Shown: in pieces, positions 7,460-15,243 of the stretch
How the letters are laid out: every line of letters begins with the position of its first letter
How positions within the stretch are numbered: the first letter of the stretch is position 1
Source of the DNA: Szabonella sp046295215
Lineage (GTDB): Bacteria; Pseudomonadota; Alphaproteobacteria; Rhodobacterales; Rhodobacteraceae
Direction: 5' to 3'
NCBI GenBank assembly: GCA_046295215.1
Contig: JBKBNP010000023.1
Location: 1-64,000 of the forward strand
Length of the DNA stretch: 64,000 bases
Program-made: the position numbers and the translations under genes
Notes under the pieces: generated by a model
Told to the model about the DNA's origin: nothing
The model's input: only the letters and a program-made list of their open reading frames with translations
Databases searched by the model: none

Positions 7460-8470
7460 ATGACGGAAAAAGCAATGAAGCGGACAGCCGGTGAGCCTCC
7501 GTTCCGGGTGGCGCTTCTGGTCTTGCCGCATGCCTCGCTCCTGACGGTCGCCTCCACGCTCGATCCCTTGCGCAGCGCCAACCGGCATCTGGGGCGCGAG
7601 GCGTTCCAATGGCTTGTCGTGTCGCCCGGCCTGACCTCGGTGCCCCTGACCTGCGGGCTGGAACTGCCCTGCCAGCCCACCCTGTCGGGGGTGCGCAATT
7701 TCGACATGCTGATCGTGATTGCGGGCTTTCGCATTGCCGAAGTCACCACCACGCCGCTGCTCAGCGAGATCCGCAGGGTCGCGGCCTCGGTCGGGGTCAT
7801 GGCAGCGGTGGATGCGGGGACGTGGGTTCTGGCCAAGGCCGGGCTTCTGAACGGGCACCGGGTGACGGTGCATTGGGAGGATCTGGACAGGCTGGCGCAG
7901 GAATATCCGGAGCTGGAGGTGGTGCCCGACCGCTTTGTGACCAGCGGCAACCGCATCACGGCGGGGGGGGCGGGGCCTGCGCTCGACATGACCATCGACC
8001 TGATCCGCAGACGGTTCGGCGCGCGGCTGGCACATGAGGTCGCGATCAGCTTCATCATCGCCACAAGTGACCGCAGCCTTCCGCAACAGCGCCCGCAATA
8101 TGACGGGGTGACGGTGGATGCCAAGGTGTCCTCCGCCATCGGCATCATGGAGGCCACGATCTCCGCCCCCCTGAAAACGCCAGAGATTGCCGGGCGGGTC
8201 AAACTGTCGGTGCGGCGGCTGGAAAACCTGTTCCAGAAAAACCTCGGCTACAGCCCCGGCGCCTTCTATGCCGAATTGCGCCTGCAGGCCGCGCGCCGCA
8301 GCCTTGCGGGAACCGATCAGAACATGGCGGAGATTGCCGTGCTGACCGGATTCAGTTGCCCCTCCGTCCTGTCGCGGGCCTTTTCGCGCCGCTTCGGGGA
8401 AAGCGCACTGGCCTTCCGCCGCCGCAGTCGCAACTATGCCGGGAACGGGATCTTGCGGCAGGAGGCCTGA
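7460..8470 (+). CDS. cdhR: GATase1-like (DJ-1/PfpI) AraC-family activator, CdhR-like
   Basis: 336 residues from ATG 7460; ATG 7475 is an alternative, since it has a purine-rich ggaaaaa ahead of it. Residues about 15-190 form a DJ-1/PfpI-like ligand domain (FRVALLVLPHASLLTVASTL; AAVDAGTWVLAKAGLLNGH, where catalytic members have Cys but this one has Asp-Ala-Gly). Residues about 230-325 hold two helix-turn-helix motifs of the AraC type (KLSVRRLENLFQKNLGYSP; MAEIAVLTGFSCPSVLSRAF). GATase1-like AraC proteins (CdhR, GbdR, ArgR) activate catabolism of quaternary amines and related compounds. Its divergent position next to the BKACE and carnitine dehydrogenase genes makes a carnitine-responsive CdhR the best call. 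Confidence 0.85.
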   Translation: MTEKAMKRTAGEPPFRVALLVLPHASLLTVASTLDPLRSANRHLGREAFQWLVVSPGLTSVPLTCGLELPCQPTLSGVRNFDMLIVIAGFRIAEVTTTPLLSEIRRVAASVGVMAAVDAGTWVLAKAGLLNGHRVTVHWEDLDRLAQEYPELEVVPDRFVTSGNRITAGGAGPALDMTIDLIRRRFGARLAHEVAISFIIATSDRSLPQQRPQYDGVTVDAKVSSAIGIMEATISAPLKTPEIAGRVKLSVRRLENLFQKNLGYSPGAFYAELRLQAARRSLAGTDQNMAEIAVLTGFSCPSVLSRAFSRRFGESALAFRRRSRNYAGNGILRQEA

Positions 8471-8642
8471 TGCCGGGACACACCGAACGCCGGGATCAGG
8501 GAACCCCGGGGCAGTTCACGGGTTTGATTCAGGTCATTCACCAGTTCACCCGTTGCCCTAAAGTCTGCCCCGCCAGCGCGGGGCATGCCGTTGCGCCGGT
8601 TCGGCGATCCGCCTCCAGTTCAAGCCAGTCCAAGGATAAGAC

Positions 8643-10331
8643 ATGCCCAACCTGACCTCTTTCGCCGAAGTCGCGCTGCTTCTGGCCATGGCCGCCGGGA
8701 TCGGCCTGATCGGCACGATCCTGCGCCAGCCGCTGATCGTCAGCTTCATCGCCGTGGGTCTTGTCGCCGGTCCCTCGGCACTGGATCTTGTCCATGCAGA
8801 AGAACAGATCGAGCTTTTGTCGGAACTCGGGATCGCGGTCCTGCTGTTTCTTGTCGGCATCAAGCTGGATGTGAAACTGATCCGGTCGCTGGGGGCAGTG
8901 TCGGTGCTGACGGGTCTGGGGCAGGTCGCCTTCACCGCCTTTTTCGGCTATCTGATCGGGCTTTTCCTCGGGCTTGGCCATATCACCAGCCTCTATGTCG
9001 CGATTGCGCTGACGTTTTCCTCCACCATCATCATCGTGAAACTGCTGTCGGACAAACGCGAGATCGACGCGCTGCATGGACAGATCGCGCTGGGCTTCCT
9101 GATCGTGCAGGATCTGGTGGTGGTGCTGGCAATGATCGTGCTGTCGGCCATCGGCATTGGCGGGGCGGGGGACGATGCCGGGGGCACGGTGCTGACGGTG
9201 CTGGGGTCGGGACTGGCGCTGCTGGTCGGGGTGGTGCTGTTTGCGCGCTATGTCGCCACGCCGCTGACCGAACGTCTGGCGCGCGCGCCGGAACTGCTGG
9301 TGATCTTTGCCATCGCGCTGGCCGCCACTTTCGCGGCGCTTGGCAGTGCGGTCGGGCTGGGGATGGAGGTGGGCGGGCTCATGGCCGGGGTGGCGCTGGC
9401 CTCCACGCCCTACCGCGAAACCATCTCCGCGCGGCTGGCACCCCTGCGGGATTTCCTGCTGCTCTTCTTCTTCATCGCGCTCGGCTCGACGCTGGACCTG
9501 TCGCTGCTGGGGACGCATGTGACGGGGGCGATCCTGTTTTCGCTCTTCGTGCTGATCGGCAATCCGCTGATCGTTCTGGCGATCATGGGGGCGCTTGGTT
9601 ATCGCAAGCGGACGGGGTTTCTCGCCGGGCTGACCGTGGCGCAGATCAGCGAGTTCTCCTTGATCTTCGTCGCGATGGGGGTGACGCTGGGCCATGTCGC
9701 CGAGGATGCGCTGGGGCTTGTCACGATGGTCGGGCTGGTGACGATCGCCGCCTCCACCTACATGATTACATGGTCGCATCACCTCTATGCCGTGTTCGAG
9801 CCGTATCTCGGCATCTTCGAACGCAAGGGCACGCCGCGCGAAAAAACCGAAGGCAGCGCGACGGAGACAAAGGCGCCCAAGGTGGTGATCTTCGGTCTGG
9901 GGCGGTTCGGCACGGCCATCGGGCTGCGCCTGCACCGGCGGGGCATCGGGGTGCTGGGGGTGGATTTCAACCCGCAATCCGTCCGGCGCTGGCGCGCGCT
10001 GGGGCTGGAGGCGGATTTTGGCGATGCAACCGACCCCGAGTTCATCGCCGAACTGCCGCTGGACGGAACCGAATGGATCGTCTCCACCGTGCCGATCCAT
10101 CCTGCGAACCTCAATCAGGAGGATGCGCGCACAACGCTGATCCAGATTGCGCGGGCGGCGGGGTTCGAGGGGCGGATCGCGGCGGCGGCGCAAAGTGCCG
10201 AGGATACCGAACTGGTCGAGGCTGCCGGGGCGGATCTTGTGCTGCAACCCTTTCAGGATGCGGCAGACCGGGCAGTGGAACTGCTCTGTGGCGGATCAAT
10301 GGAGGAACGGACAGAGGATCTGCCCGACTGA
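8643..10331 (+). CDS. CPA2-family cation/proton antiporter with TrkA-N domain (KefB/RosB-like)
   Basis: 562 residues: about twelve hydrophobic helices (residues 5-390) followed by a cytosolic NAD-binding RCK/TrkA-N domain (VVIFGLGRFGTAIGLRL near 413, then VLGVDFNPQSVRRW). The first helices show the CPA2 pattern (QPLIVSFIAVGLVAGPS; LGIAVLLFLVGIKLD; FSSTIIIVKLL; GLEVGG-like GMEVGGLMAGVALAS). It probably exchanges potassium or sodium for protons across the inner membrane under nucleotide control. The ATG at 8643 follows an aaggataagac ribosome-binding stretch. It faces the LacI-type regulator gene tail to tail, with 76 bases between. No KefF/KefG partner is adjacent. Confidence 0.86.
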   Translation: MPNLTSFAEVALLLAMAAGIGLIGTILRQPLIVSFIAVGLVAGPSALDLVHAEEQIELLSELGIAVLLFLVGIKLDVKLIRSLGAVSVLTGLGQVAFTAFFGYLIGLFLGLGHITSLYVAIALTFSSTIIIVKLLSDKREIDALHGQIALGFLIVQDLVVVLAMIVLSAIGIGGAGDDAGGTVLTVLGSGLALLVGVVLFARYVATPLTERLARAPELLVIFAIALAATFAALGSAVGLGMEVGGLMAGVALASTPYRETISARLAPLRDFLLLFFFIALGSTLDLSLLGTHVTGAILFSLFVLIGNPLIVLAIMGALGYRKRTGFLAGLTVAQISEFSLIFVAMGVTLGHVAEDALGLVTMVGLVTIAASTYMITWSHHLYAVFEPYLGIFERKGTPREKTEGSATETKAPKVVIFGLGRFGTAIGLRLHRRGIGVLGVDFNPQSVRRWRALGLEADFGDATDPEFIAELPLDGTEWIVSTVPIHPANLNQEDARTTLIQIARAAGFEGRIAAAAQSAEDTELVEAAGADLVLQPFQDAADRAVELLCGGSMEERTEDLPD

Positions 10332-10407
10332 CCTGCCCGCACAGGGCTGTCAGGGCGGCACTGTCCGGGTGAGGCTGTCGGGGCGGGGCTTTCCGGGGCA
10401 AGCCCGG

Positions 10408-11454
10408 TCACCCCTGCCGGATCGTGTCGCCCGGTTGCAGCTTGGGCGAAAGCTCCACAGCCTCGCCGCCCACCACGCCACCGGGCCGCTTGCCTGCGAC
10501 GATCTCGGCGGCGATGCGGCCGATTTCGGCACGGCAGGCGTCCATCGTGGCCAATCGGCGCGGCAGCCCGTCCAGAAGCTCAACACCGTTGAACCCCGCC
10601 AGTCCCAGCCGCCCCGGCACGTCGATGCCCTTGTCGAGACAGTAAAGCAGCCCGCCCGCCCCGATCATGTCGTTGGAGTAATAGAGAAAATCCAGATCCG
10701 GTTTGCGTTTCAGGATGGCCTCGGTCATTTCACGGCCCTTCAGCAGCGCCGAGCCACCGGAATAGAACTCCCGGTCCATCAGGGTGATGCCGGCGCGGGC
10801 CAGACCCTCCTCCAGCCCGTCCATGCGTTTGCGCGCGCGGTGGTCATGCGGCATCATCGTGCCCAGAAACCCGATCCGCCGATAGCCTGCGGCAAGGATC
10901 GCCTCGGCCATCTTCAGCCCGGCGCGGCGGTGCGAGATGCCGACGACCGCATCCACCGGGTCGCCATCCACATCCATGATCTCGACAATGGGGATGCCCG
11001 CATTCTTCAGCATCGCCCGCGCCGCATCGGTATGTTCCAGCCCCGCCAGGATCACCCCCGAGGGCCGCCAGGACAGCATTTCATAGAGAACCGCCTCCTC
11101 GCGTTCGGGCTGGTAATGGGTGACGCCGACCACCGGTTGCAGGCCGGTATCCTCCAGCACCGCCGAGATGCCGGTCATCACCTCGGGATAGACCATGTTC
11201 GACAGCGACGGGATGATGACCGCCACCAGATTGACCCGCTGGCTGGCCAGCGCGCCCGCGATCTTGTTGGGCACATAACCCAGCGCGCGCGCCGCCGTCA
11301 GCACCTTTTCGCGCGTCGCACCCGACACATCGCCCCGGTTGCGCAAGACGCGGCTCACCGTCATTTCGCTGACGCCCGACGCCTCGGACACATCGCGCAG
11401 TGTCAGGGTGCGGCGCGGATCGGTGAGGCGGGCGGGAAGCGGGGGTCTGGTCAC
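10408..11454 (-). CDS. LacI-family transcriptional regulator
   Basis: 348 residues with a GTG start at 11454; no better in-frame ATG precedes the DNA-binding domain. The helix-turn-helix (RDVSEASGVSEMTVSRVLRN, residues about 20-40) and hinge helix (ALGYVPNKIAGALASQR) are classic. A periplasmic-binding-protein-like effector domain follows (NLVAVIIPSLSNMVYPE onward), closest in feel to gluconate-type GntR repressors. Such repressors usually bind a sugar or sugar acid. Downstream on the same strand are only intergenic bases and the antiporter's 3' end, so its target is not obvious. The neighbouring flavin demethylase gene runs in the same direction upstream and could be read through into this gene. 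Effector unknown. Confidence 0.85.
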   Translation of the reverse strand: MTRPPLPARLTDPRRTLTLRDVSEASGVSEMTVSRVLRNRGDVSGATREKVLTAARALGYVPNKIAGALASQRVNLVAVIIPSLSNMVYPEVMTGISAVLEDTGLQPVVGVTHYQPEREEAVLYEMLSWRPSGVILAGLEHTDAARAMLKNAGIPIVEIMDVDGDPVDAVVGISHRRAGLKMAEAILAAGYRRIGFLGTMMPHDHRARKRMDGLEEGLARAGITLMDREFYSGGSALLKGREMTEAILKRKPDLDFLYYSNDMIGAGGLLYCLDKGIDVPGRLGLAGFNGVELLDGLPRRLATMDACRAEIGRIAAEIVAGKRPGGVVGGEAVELSPKLQPGDTIRQG

Positions 11455-11578
11455 GGGGCAGGCGCCTTGCAGAAATGGGATGCGTCCCGAATCCTGTTAG
11501 CGCCAAAGGCGGGGCTTGTCCAAGGTTCCGTCCGGGGTTCCGTCCGGGGCACAGGCGGCCCTGCCCGCCTCTGCCCTG

Positions 11579-13624
11579 TCAGATCTGCCTGACCAGCCGC
11601 AGGGCGTCATGGATGGCGGCATGGGTGTTGCGGCTCGACACCGCGTCACCGATGCGGAAAAGCTGGAACTGCCCGTCCGCATTGCGGCTGACCGCCTGCG
11701 GATGCCCGGCGATCAGCGCGTCGTGATCGACTTCGCCCAGGTTCCGCGACAGGGGCTTGAGGTCGAAATAGAGGTCATCCAGCGGCAGGGTGCCATAGTT
11801 CACAACGATCTGGTCATAGGTCTTTTGCGATGTGAAATCGCTGTAATCCGTGCCGATCGTCGCGCGCAGGCGGTTGCCGTCGCGGGACACGTCGCGCAGG
11901 CGGCGGGTCACGGTGAAGGTCACGTCCTTGTCCTGCAGGGCGCGCATATAGGGCACGAGGTTCATCGCCATGATGTCGGGGGCGAACACCCGGTCCGGCG
12001 TCATCACCTCGACCTTCGCCCCGGCATTGGCCGCGACCTCCGCCGCCATCAGGCCCGGATGGTCGCCGCTTTCGTCATAGATCAGCACCTCCTGCCCCGG
12101 CTTCACATCGCCCGAGATCAGATCCCAGGCGCTGACGACCAGCGGCTGCGCCCGGCCGGATTCGAAGAGTTCGAGGTTCGGCAAGCCCCCCGTCGCCACG
12201 ATCACCACATCCGGGTCGAGCGCGGTCACATCCGCCGCCTCGGCCCAACTGTTGAAATGGAAGGTCACATCGCGCGTGGCACATTGCGCCATGCGCCAGT
12301 CGATGATGCCGATCATCTCGCGCCGGCGCGGGTTTCGCGCGGTCAGACGGACCTGCCCGCCGGGGTCGGGCTGCGCCTCGAACACGGTGACGGCATGGCC
12401 GCGCGCCGCCGCGACGCGCGCGGCCTCCAGTCCGGCGGGTCCGGCACCCACGATCACGACCCGTCTGCGCACAGGGGCGGGGGAGATGTCATGCGGCAGG
12501 GTCAGTTCGCGGCCCGTTGACGGGTTATGGATGCACAGCGCCTCGCCCGCCGCATAGATGCGGTCAAGGCAATAGGTGGCCCCGACACAGGGGCGGATGT
12601 CCTCCTCGCGCCCCTCGATGATCTTTTTCACGATATGCGGGTCGGCCATATGCGCGCGGGTCATGCCGACCATATCCAGAAGGCCGGAGGCGATGGCGTG
12701 GCGCGCAGTGGCGACATCGGGGATGCGCGCTGCATGGAATACCGGCATGCCGGTTGCGGCGCGGACCGCGCCCGCGAAATCCAGATGCGGGGCCGAGGCC
12801 ATGCCCTGCACCGGGATCACATCGGTCATCGCCGGATCGGTATGGATACGCCCCCGGATCACGTTGAGGAAATCGACCATCCCCGTCGCGGCAAGCCGCT
12901 TGGAAATCTCGATACCCTCCTCGGGGGTGATCCCGCCTGCCTCGGCCTCGTCCGCCGTATAGCGCAGGCCGACGATGAAATCCTCCCCGACCCGCTTGCG
13001 GATGCCCGCCAGCACGTCGAGCAGCAGCTTCATCCGGCTGTCCAGCGTCTGCCCGCCATAGGGGCCGTCCAGATCATTGGTCAGCGGCGACCAGAACTGG
13101 TCGAGCAGATGGCCGTAGACCTGCAATTCGATCCCGTCCATGCCGCCTGCCTGCATCCGTTCGGTCGCATCGGCGAAATCGGTGATGATGCGGGCAATGT
13201 CCCAATCCTCGGCCAGTTTGGGAAAGGCGCGATGCGCCGGTTCGCGGTGTTTCGAGGAGGAGAGTGAGGGCAGCCAGTCGCCTTTCGACCAGGTGGTGCG
13301 ACGGCCCAGATGCGTCAACTGGATCATCACGGCGCAGCCATGGTCATGGCAGGCATCGGTCAGGTTGCGGATCCATGGCACGACCTCGTCCTTGTAGGCG
13401 AGGATATTGTTGAACACCGGCGGGCTGTCCTTCGACACCGCCGCCGACCCCGCCGTCATGGCCAGCGCCACGCCCGCCTTTGCCCTTTCGGCATGATAGG
13501 CGGCATAGCGCGCCTTGGGCATCCCGTCCTCGGGGTAGGCCGGTTCATGGCTGGTGGTCATGATCCGGTTGCGCAGCGTCAGATGCTTGAGGCGGTAGGG
13601 CTGGAGAAGCGGATCGCTGGACAT
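11579..13624 (-). CDS. DgcA-like NADH:flavin oxidoreductase/FAD demethylase of methylated amines
   Basis: 681 residues from ATG 13624. An old-yellow-enzyme TIM barrel (about 1-360; LKHLTLRNRIMTTSHEPAY; QLTHLGRRTTW; GIELQVYGHLLDQFWSP) with an iron-sulfur cysteine cluster segment (CVGATYCLDRIYAAGEALC near 350) is followed by an FAD/NAD-binding half (RRVVIVGAGPAGLEAARVAA near 385). This is the layout of trimethylamine dehydrogenase, dienoyl-CoA reductase and the DgcA/N-methylproline demethylase group; the EPAYPEDGMPK and TRAHMADPHIVKKI segments favour the DgcA side. It would demethylate dimethylglycine or a related N-methyl compound. That could extend the carnitine-to-glycine-betaine route encoded nearby, though no dgcB partner is present. 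A divergent TetR gene probably controls it. Confidence 0.78.
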   Translation of the reverse strand: MSSDPLLQPYRLKHLTLRNRIMTTSHEPAYPEDGMPKARYAAYHAERAKAGVALAMTAGSAAVSKDSPPVFNNILAYKDEVVPWIRNLTDACHDHGCAVMIQLTHLGRRTTWSKGDWLPSLSSSKHREPAHRAFPKLAEDWDIARIITDFADATERMQAGGMDGIELQVYGHLLDQFWSPLTNDLDGPYGGQTLDSRMKLLLDVLAGIRKRVGEDFIVGLRYTADEAEAGGITPEEGIEISKRLAATGMVDFLNVIRGRIHTDPAMTDVIPVQGMASAPHLDFAGAVRAATGMPVFHAARIPDVATARHAIASGLLDMVGMTRAHMADPHIVKKIIEGREEDIRPCVGATYCLDRIYAAGEALCIHNPSTGRELTLPHDISPAPVRRRVVIVGAGPAGLEAARVAAARGHAVTVFEAQPDPGGQVRLTARNPRRREMIGIIDWRMAQCATRDVTFHFNSWAEAADVTALDPDVVIVATGGLPNLELFESGRAQPLVVSAWDLISGDVKPGQEVLIYDESGDHPGLMAAEVAANAGAKVEVMTPDRVFAPDIMAMNLVPYMRALQDKDVTFTVTRRLRDVSRDGNRLRATIGTDYSDFTSQKTYDQIVVNYGTLPLDDLYFDLKPLSRNLGEVDHDALIAGHPQAVSRNADGQFQLFRIGDAVSSRNTHAAIHDALRLVRQI

Positions 13625-13740
13625 GACGGATTCCCTTGCGGTTTCAGGAAGGGTTCCAAAAATGTTCACTTATGTCAAGAAAAAGATCACTCATGTATAT
13701 TTTACTTGTTGGAGGCCGGGCGGGCGTCTAGGCTTTGCCC
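13625..13740. promoter_or_regulatory. Divergent control region with a 21-bp-spaced direct repeat (candidate TetR operator)
   Basis: Between the DgcA-like gene and the divergent TetR gene, tcacttatgt (13666-13675) and tcactcatgt (13687-13696) form a 9/10 direct repeat. Their starts are 21 bases apart, which puts both on the same face of the helix. The stretch is clearly more AT-rich than its surroundings. An operator role is inferred from position and spacing. Confidence 0.4.
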
Positions 13741-14409
13741 ATGGAAAGCCCTCGGGACATTGCGGCGGACGGTGAAAAGACCTCGGGCTGGCGCGGCTCG
13801 CGGGAGCTTTGGCTGGAGGCGGCCCGGCAGGCCCTTGTCGAAACCGGCCTCGATGCCGTCAAGATCCAGCCGCTTGCCAGCCGCCTGAACCTGTCGCGCA
13901 CCAGTTTCTACTGGTTCTTCAAGGATCGCGAGGCGCTTCTGGATGCCCTCCTCGCCGAATGGGAGGCCAGAAACACCGGCGCCTTTGTCGAGGCCTGCGG
14001 CGCCTATGCCGAGACGATTGCCGAGGCGGTGCTGAACCTCAACGTGGTGTTTCTGGACCCGGCCCTGTTCGAGCCGCAACTGGATTTCGCCGTGCGCGGA
14101 TGGGCGCACCGGTCTGATGCCGTGGCCGCCCGCGTCAATGCGGCCGATGAGACCCGGCTGGCGGCGATAGGGGCCATGTTCACGCGGTTCGGCTTCGCCC
14201 CCGAAGAGGCGGATGTGCGCGCCCGAACGGTCTATCTGACCCAGATCGGCTATATCGCGATGCAGGTCCGTGAAAACACCGCCCTGCGCCTGACGCGGAT
14301 CCCGGCCTATGTGAAAACCTTTTGCGGGGAGGCTCCAACTGCACGCGAACTCGCGCGGTTCCATGCCCGGATCACCCATGGCCCGGCAACGCGGCATGAC
14401 AGGGGCTGA
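13741..14409 (+). CDS. TetR-family transcriptional regulator
   Basis: 222 residues from ATG 13741; a TTG six bases upstream is in frame but less likely. The N-terminal helix-turn-helix is textbook: LWLEAARQALVETGLDAV, then VKIQPLASRLNLSRTSFYW with FFKDREALLDALL (residues about 20-65). The C-terminal ligand-binding domain is all-helical and unrelated to a known effector class that I can name. It is divergent from the DgcA-like demethylase gene with 116 bases between, so autoregulation and repression of the demethylase are likely. The 3' end is followed by the decayed RTX gene. Confidence 0.85.
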   Translation: MESPRDIAADGEKTSGWRGSRELWLEAARQALVETGLDAVKIQPLASRLNLSRTSFYWFFKDREALLDALLAEWEARNTGAFVEACGAYAETIAEAVLNLNVVFLDPALFEPQLDFAVRGWAHRSDAVAARVNAADETRLAAIGAMFTRFGFAPEEADVRARTVYLTQIGYIAMQVRENTALRLTRIPAYVKTFCGEAPTARELARFHARITHGPATRHDRG

Positions 14410-14579
14410 CCGGCCAGGACAAATTCCCGACCCGCCATGAGCCATCCCCGTCCGGCGGGATTGCTTTGCGGTCAAATCGTGCAAACGCTTGAAACGGCTT
14501 GAATGCCGGGCCGCCAGGACCGAAGGCCGATCTCGCCATCCACCCCTGATCCCAAGCCCCACCGGCAGCGACAGCCCTG

Positions 14580-15088
14580 GCGTGACAGACCTCGCGCAGA
14601 TCGGCGGGGCGGCGGCAGATGGCTGGCTGTTGTGGTTCCCGGGCACAGGCGCGATCCCGGGGAATGGTCATGCCTTCGACGCCGCCGCCTTCGTGCGTCA
14701 ACGGGCGGTGGTTCGGTGAACCTCGATCGCAGGGCAGCCCCGGGCCTTGTCCGCTTTGCAAGATGGAAGCCCCCCGCCGGTCCTGCTCTGCGGCATGGAG
14801 AATGTGACCGGCACATCCTTCGGCGATACGCCGCGGGGGGATGGCCAGCAACTTCAGGGCGGCACCGGTGCCAACTGGCCGACGGGCGGAGCCGGCAATG
14901 ACAGGCTGGAGGCAGGGCACGGCTTCGGCATCGCGCACTTCGCCCATGCGCGGGACGAATACACCATCACCCGGACCGGCGCGGATACAATCCGTGCCAG
15001 CCACAGCGGAGGCGGGCGCCATGACGGCCCCGGCACCCCGCTGCCCATCGAAATGCTGTGGGTATCTGATGGGAACTATCTGTTGTAG
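14580..15088 (+). pseudogene. Decayed RTX-type calcium-binding protein gene
   Basis: Pieces of an RTX protein lie on the plus strand in more than one frame. From about 14580 there is VTDLAQIGGAAADGWLLWF, ended by TGA at 14717-14719. SVNLDRRAAPG then appears in another frame. From about 14795 the frame gives MENVTGTSFGDTPRGDG, GGAGNDRLEAGHGFGIAHF and ARDEYTITRTGADTI, up to TAG at 15086-15088. The last module resembles repeated segments of the giant RTX protein encoded just downstream on the other strand (AGYDIVAFAGVRDAYTISW). A frameshift plus a stop indicate decay. A good terminator follows at 15195, suggesting it was once the 3' end of a real gene. Confidence 0.6.
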
Positions 15089-15194
15089 CTGGGCGCATCG
15101 GCCCCCCCCCGCGCCCCGGCATGGACATCGGGACTACCGGATCGTCTGACAGATGTTCCGCGCCCCTTGCGGGGGCCCGTTCTTTCCGTCTGTT

Positions 15195-15223
15195 CCGCGC
15201 CCCGTTTTCGGGGCGCGGTTTTT
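15195..15223 (+). terminator. Rho-independent terminator
   Basis: ccgcgcccc (15195-15203) and ggggcgcgg (15210-15218) form a perfect 9-bp stem with loop gttttc, followed by five T on the plus strand. It would end rightward transcripts from the decayed RTX gene. On the minus strand no T run follows the stem, so it is not an obvious terminator for the giant RTX gene that ends 20 bases away. Confidence 0.8.
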
Positions 15224-15243
15224 CTTGTGGCCTTCTGCCCGGT

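Noticed and set aside
7390..8202. N-terminal extension of the BKACE gene through the divergent regulator
   Set aside because: The extension is antisense to cdhR and lies upstream of a strong ribosome-binding site and the conserved N-terminus at 7389.
10376..10407. Hairpin gggctt...aagccc after the antiporter gene
   Set aside because: Short stem without a T tract on either strand; not a convincing terminator.
11524..11547. Perfect 12-bp tandem repeat ggttccgtccgg
   Set aside because: Only two copies in a short gap, with no symmetry or gene start next to it; likely chance or simple slippage.
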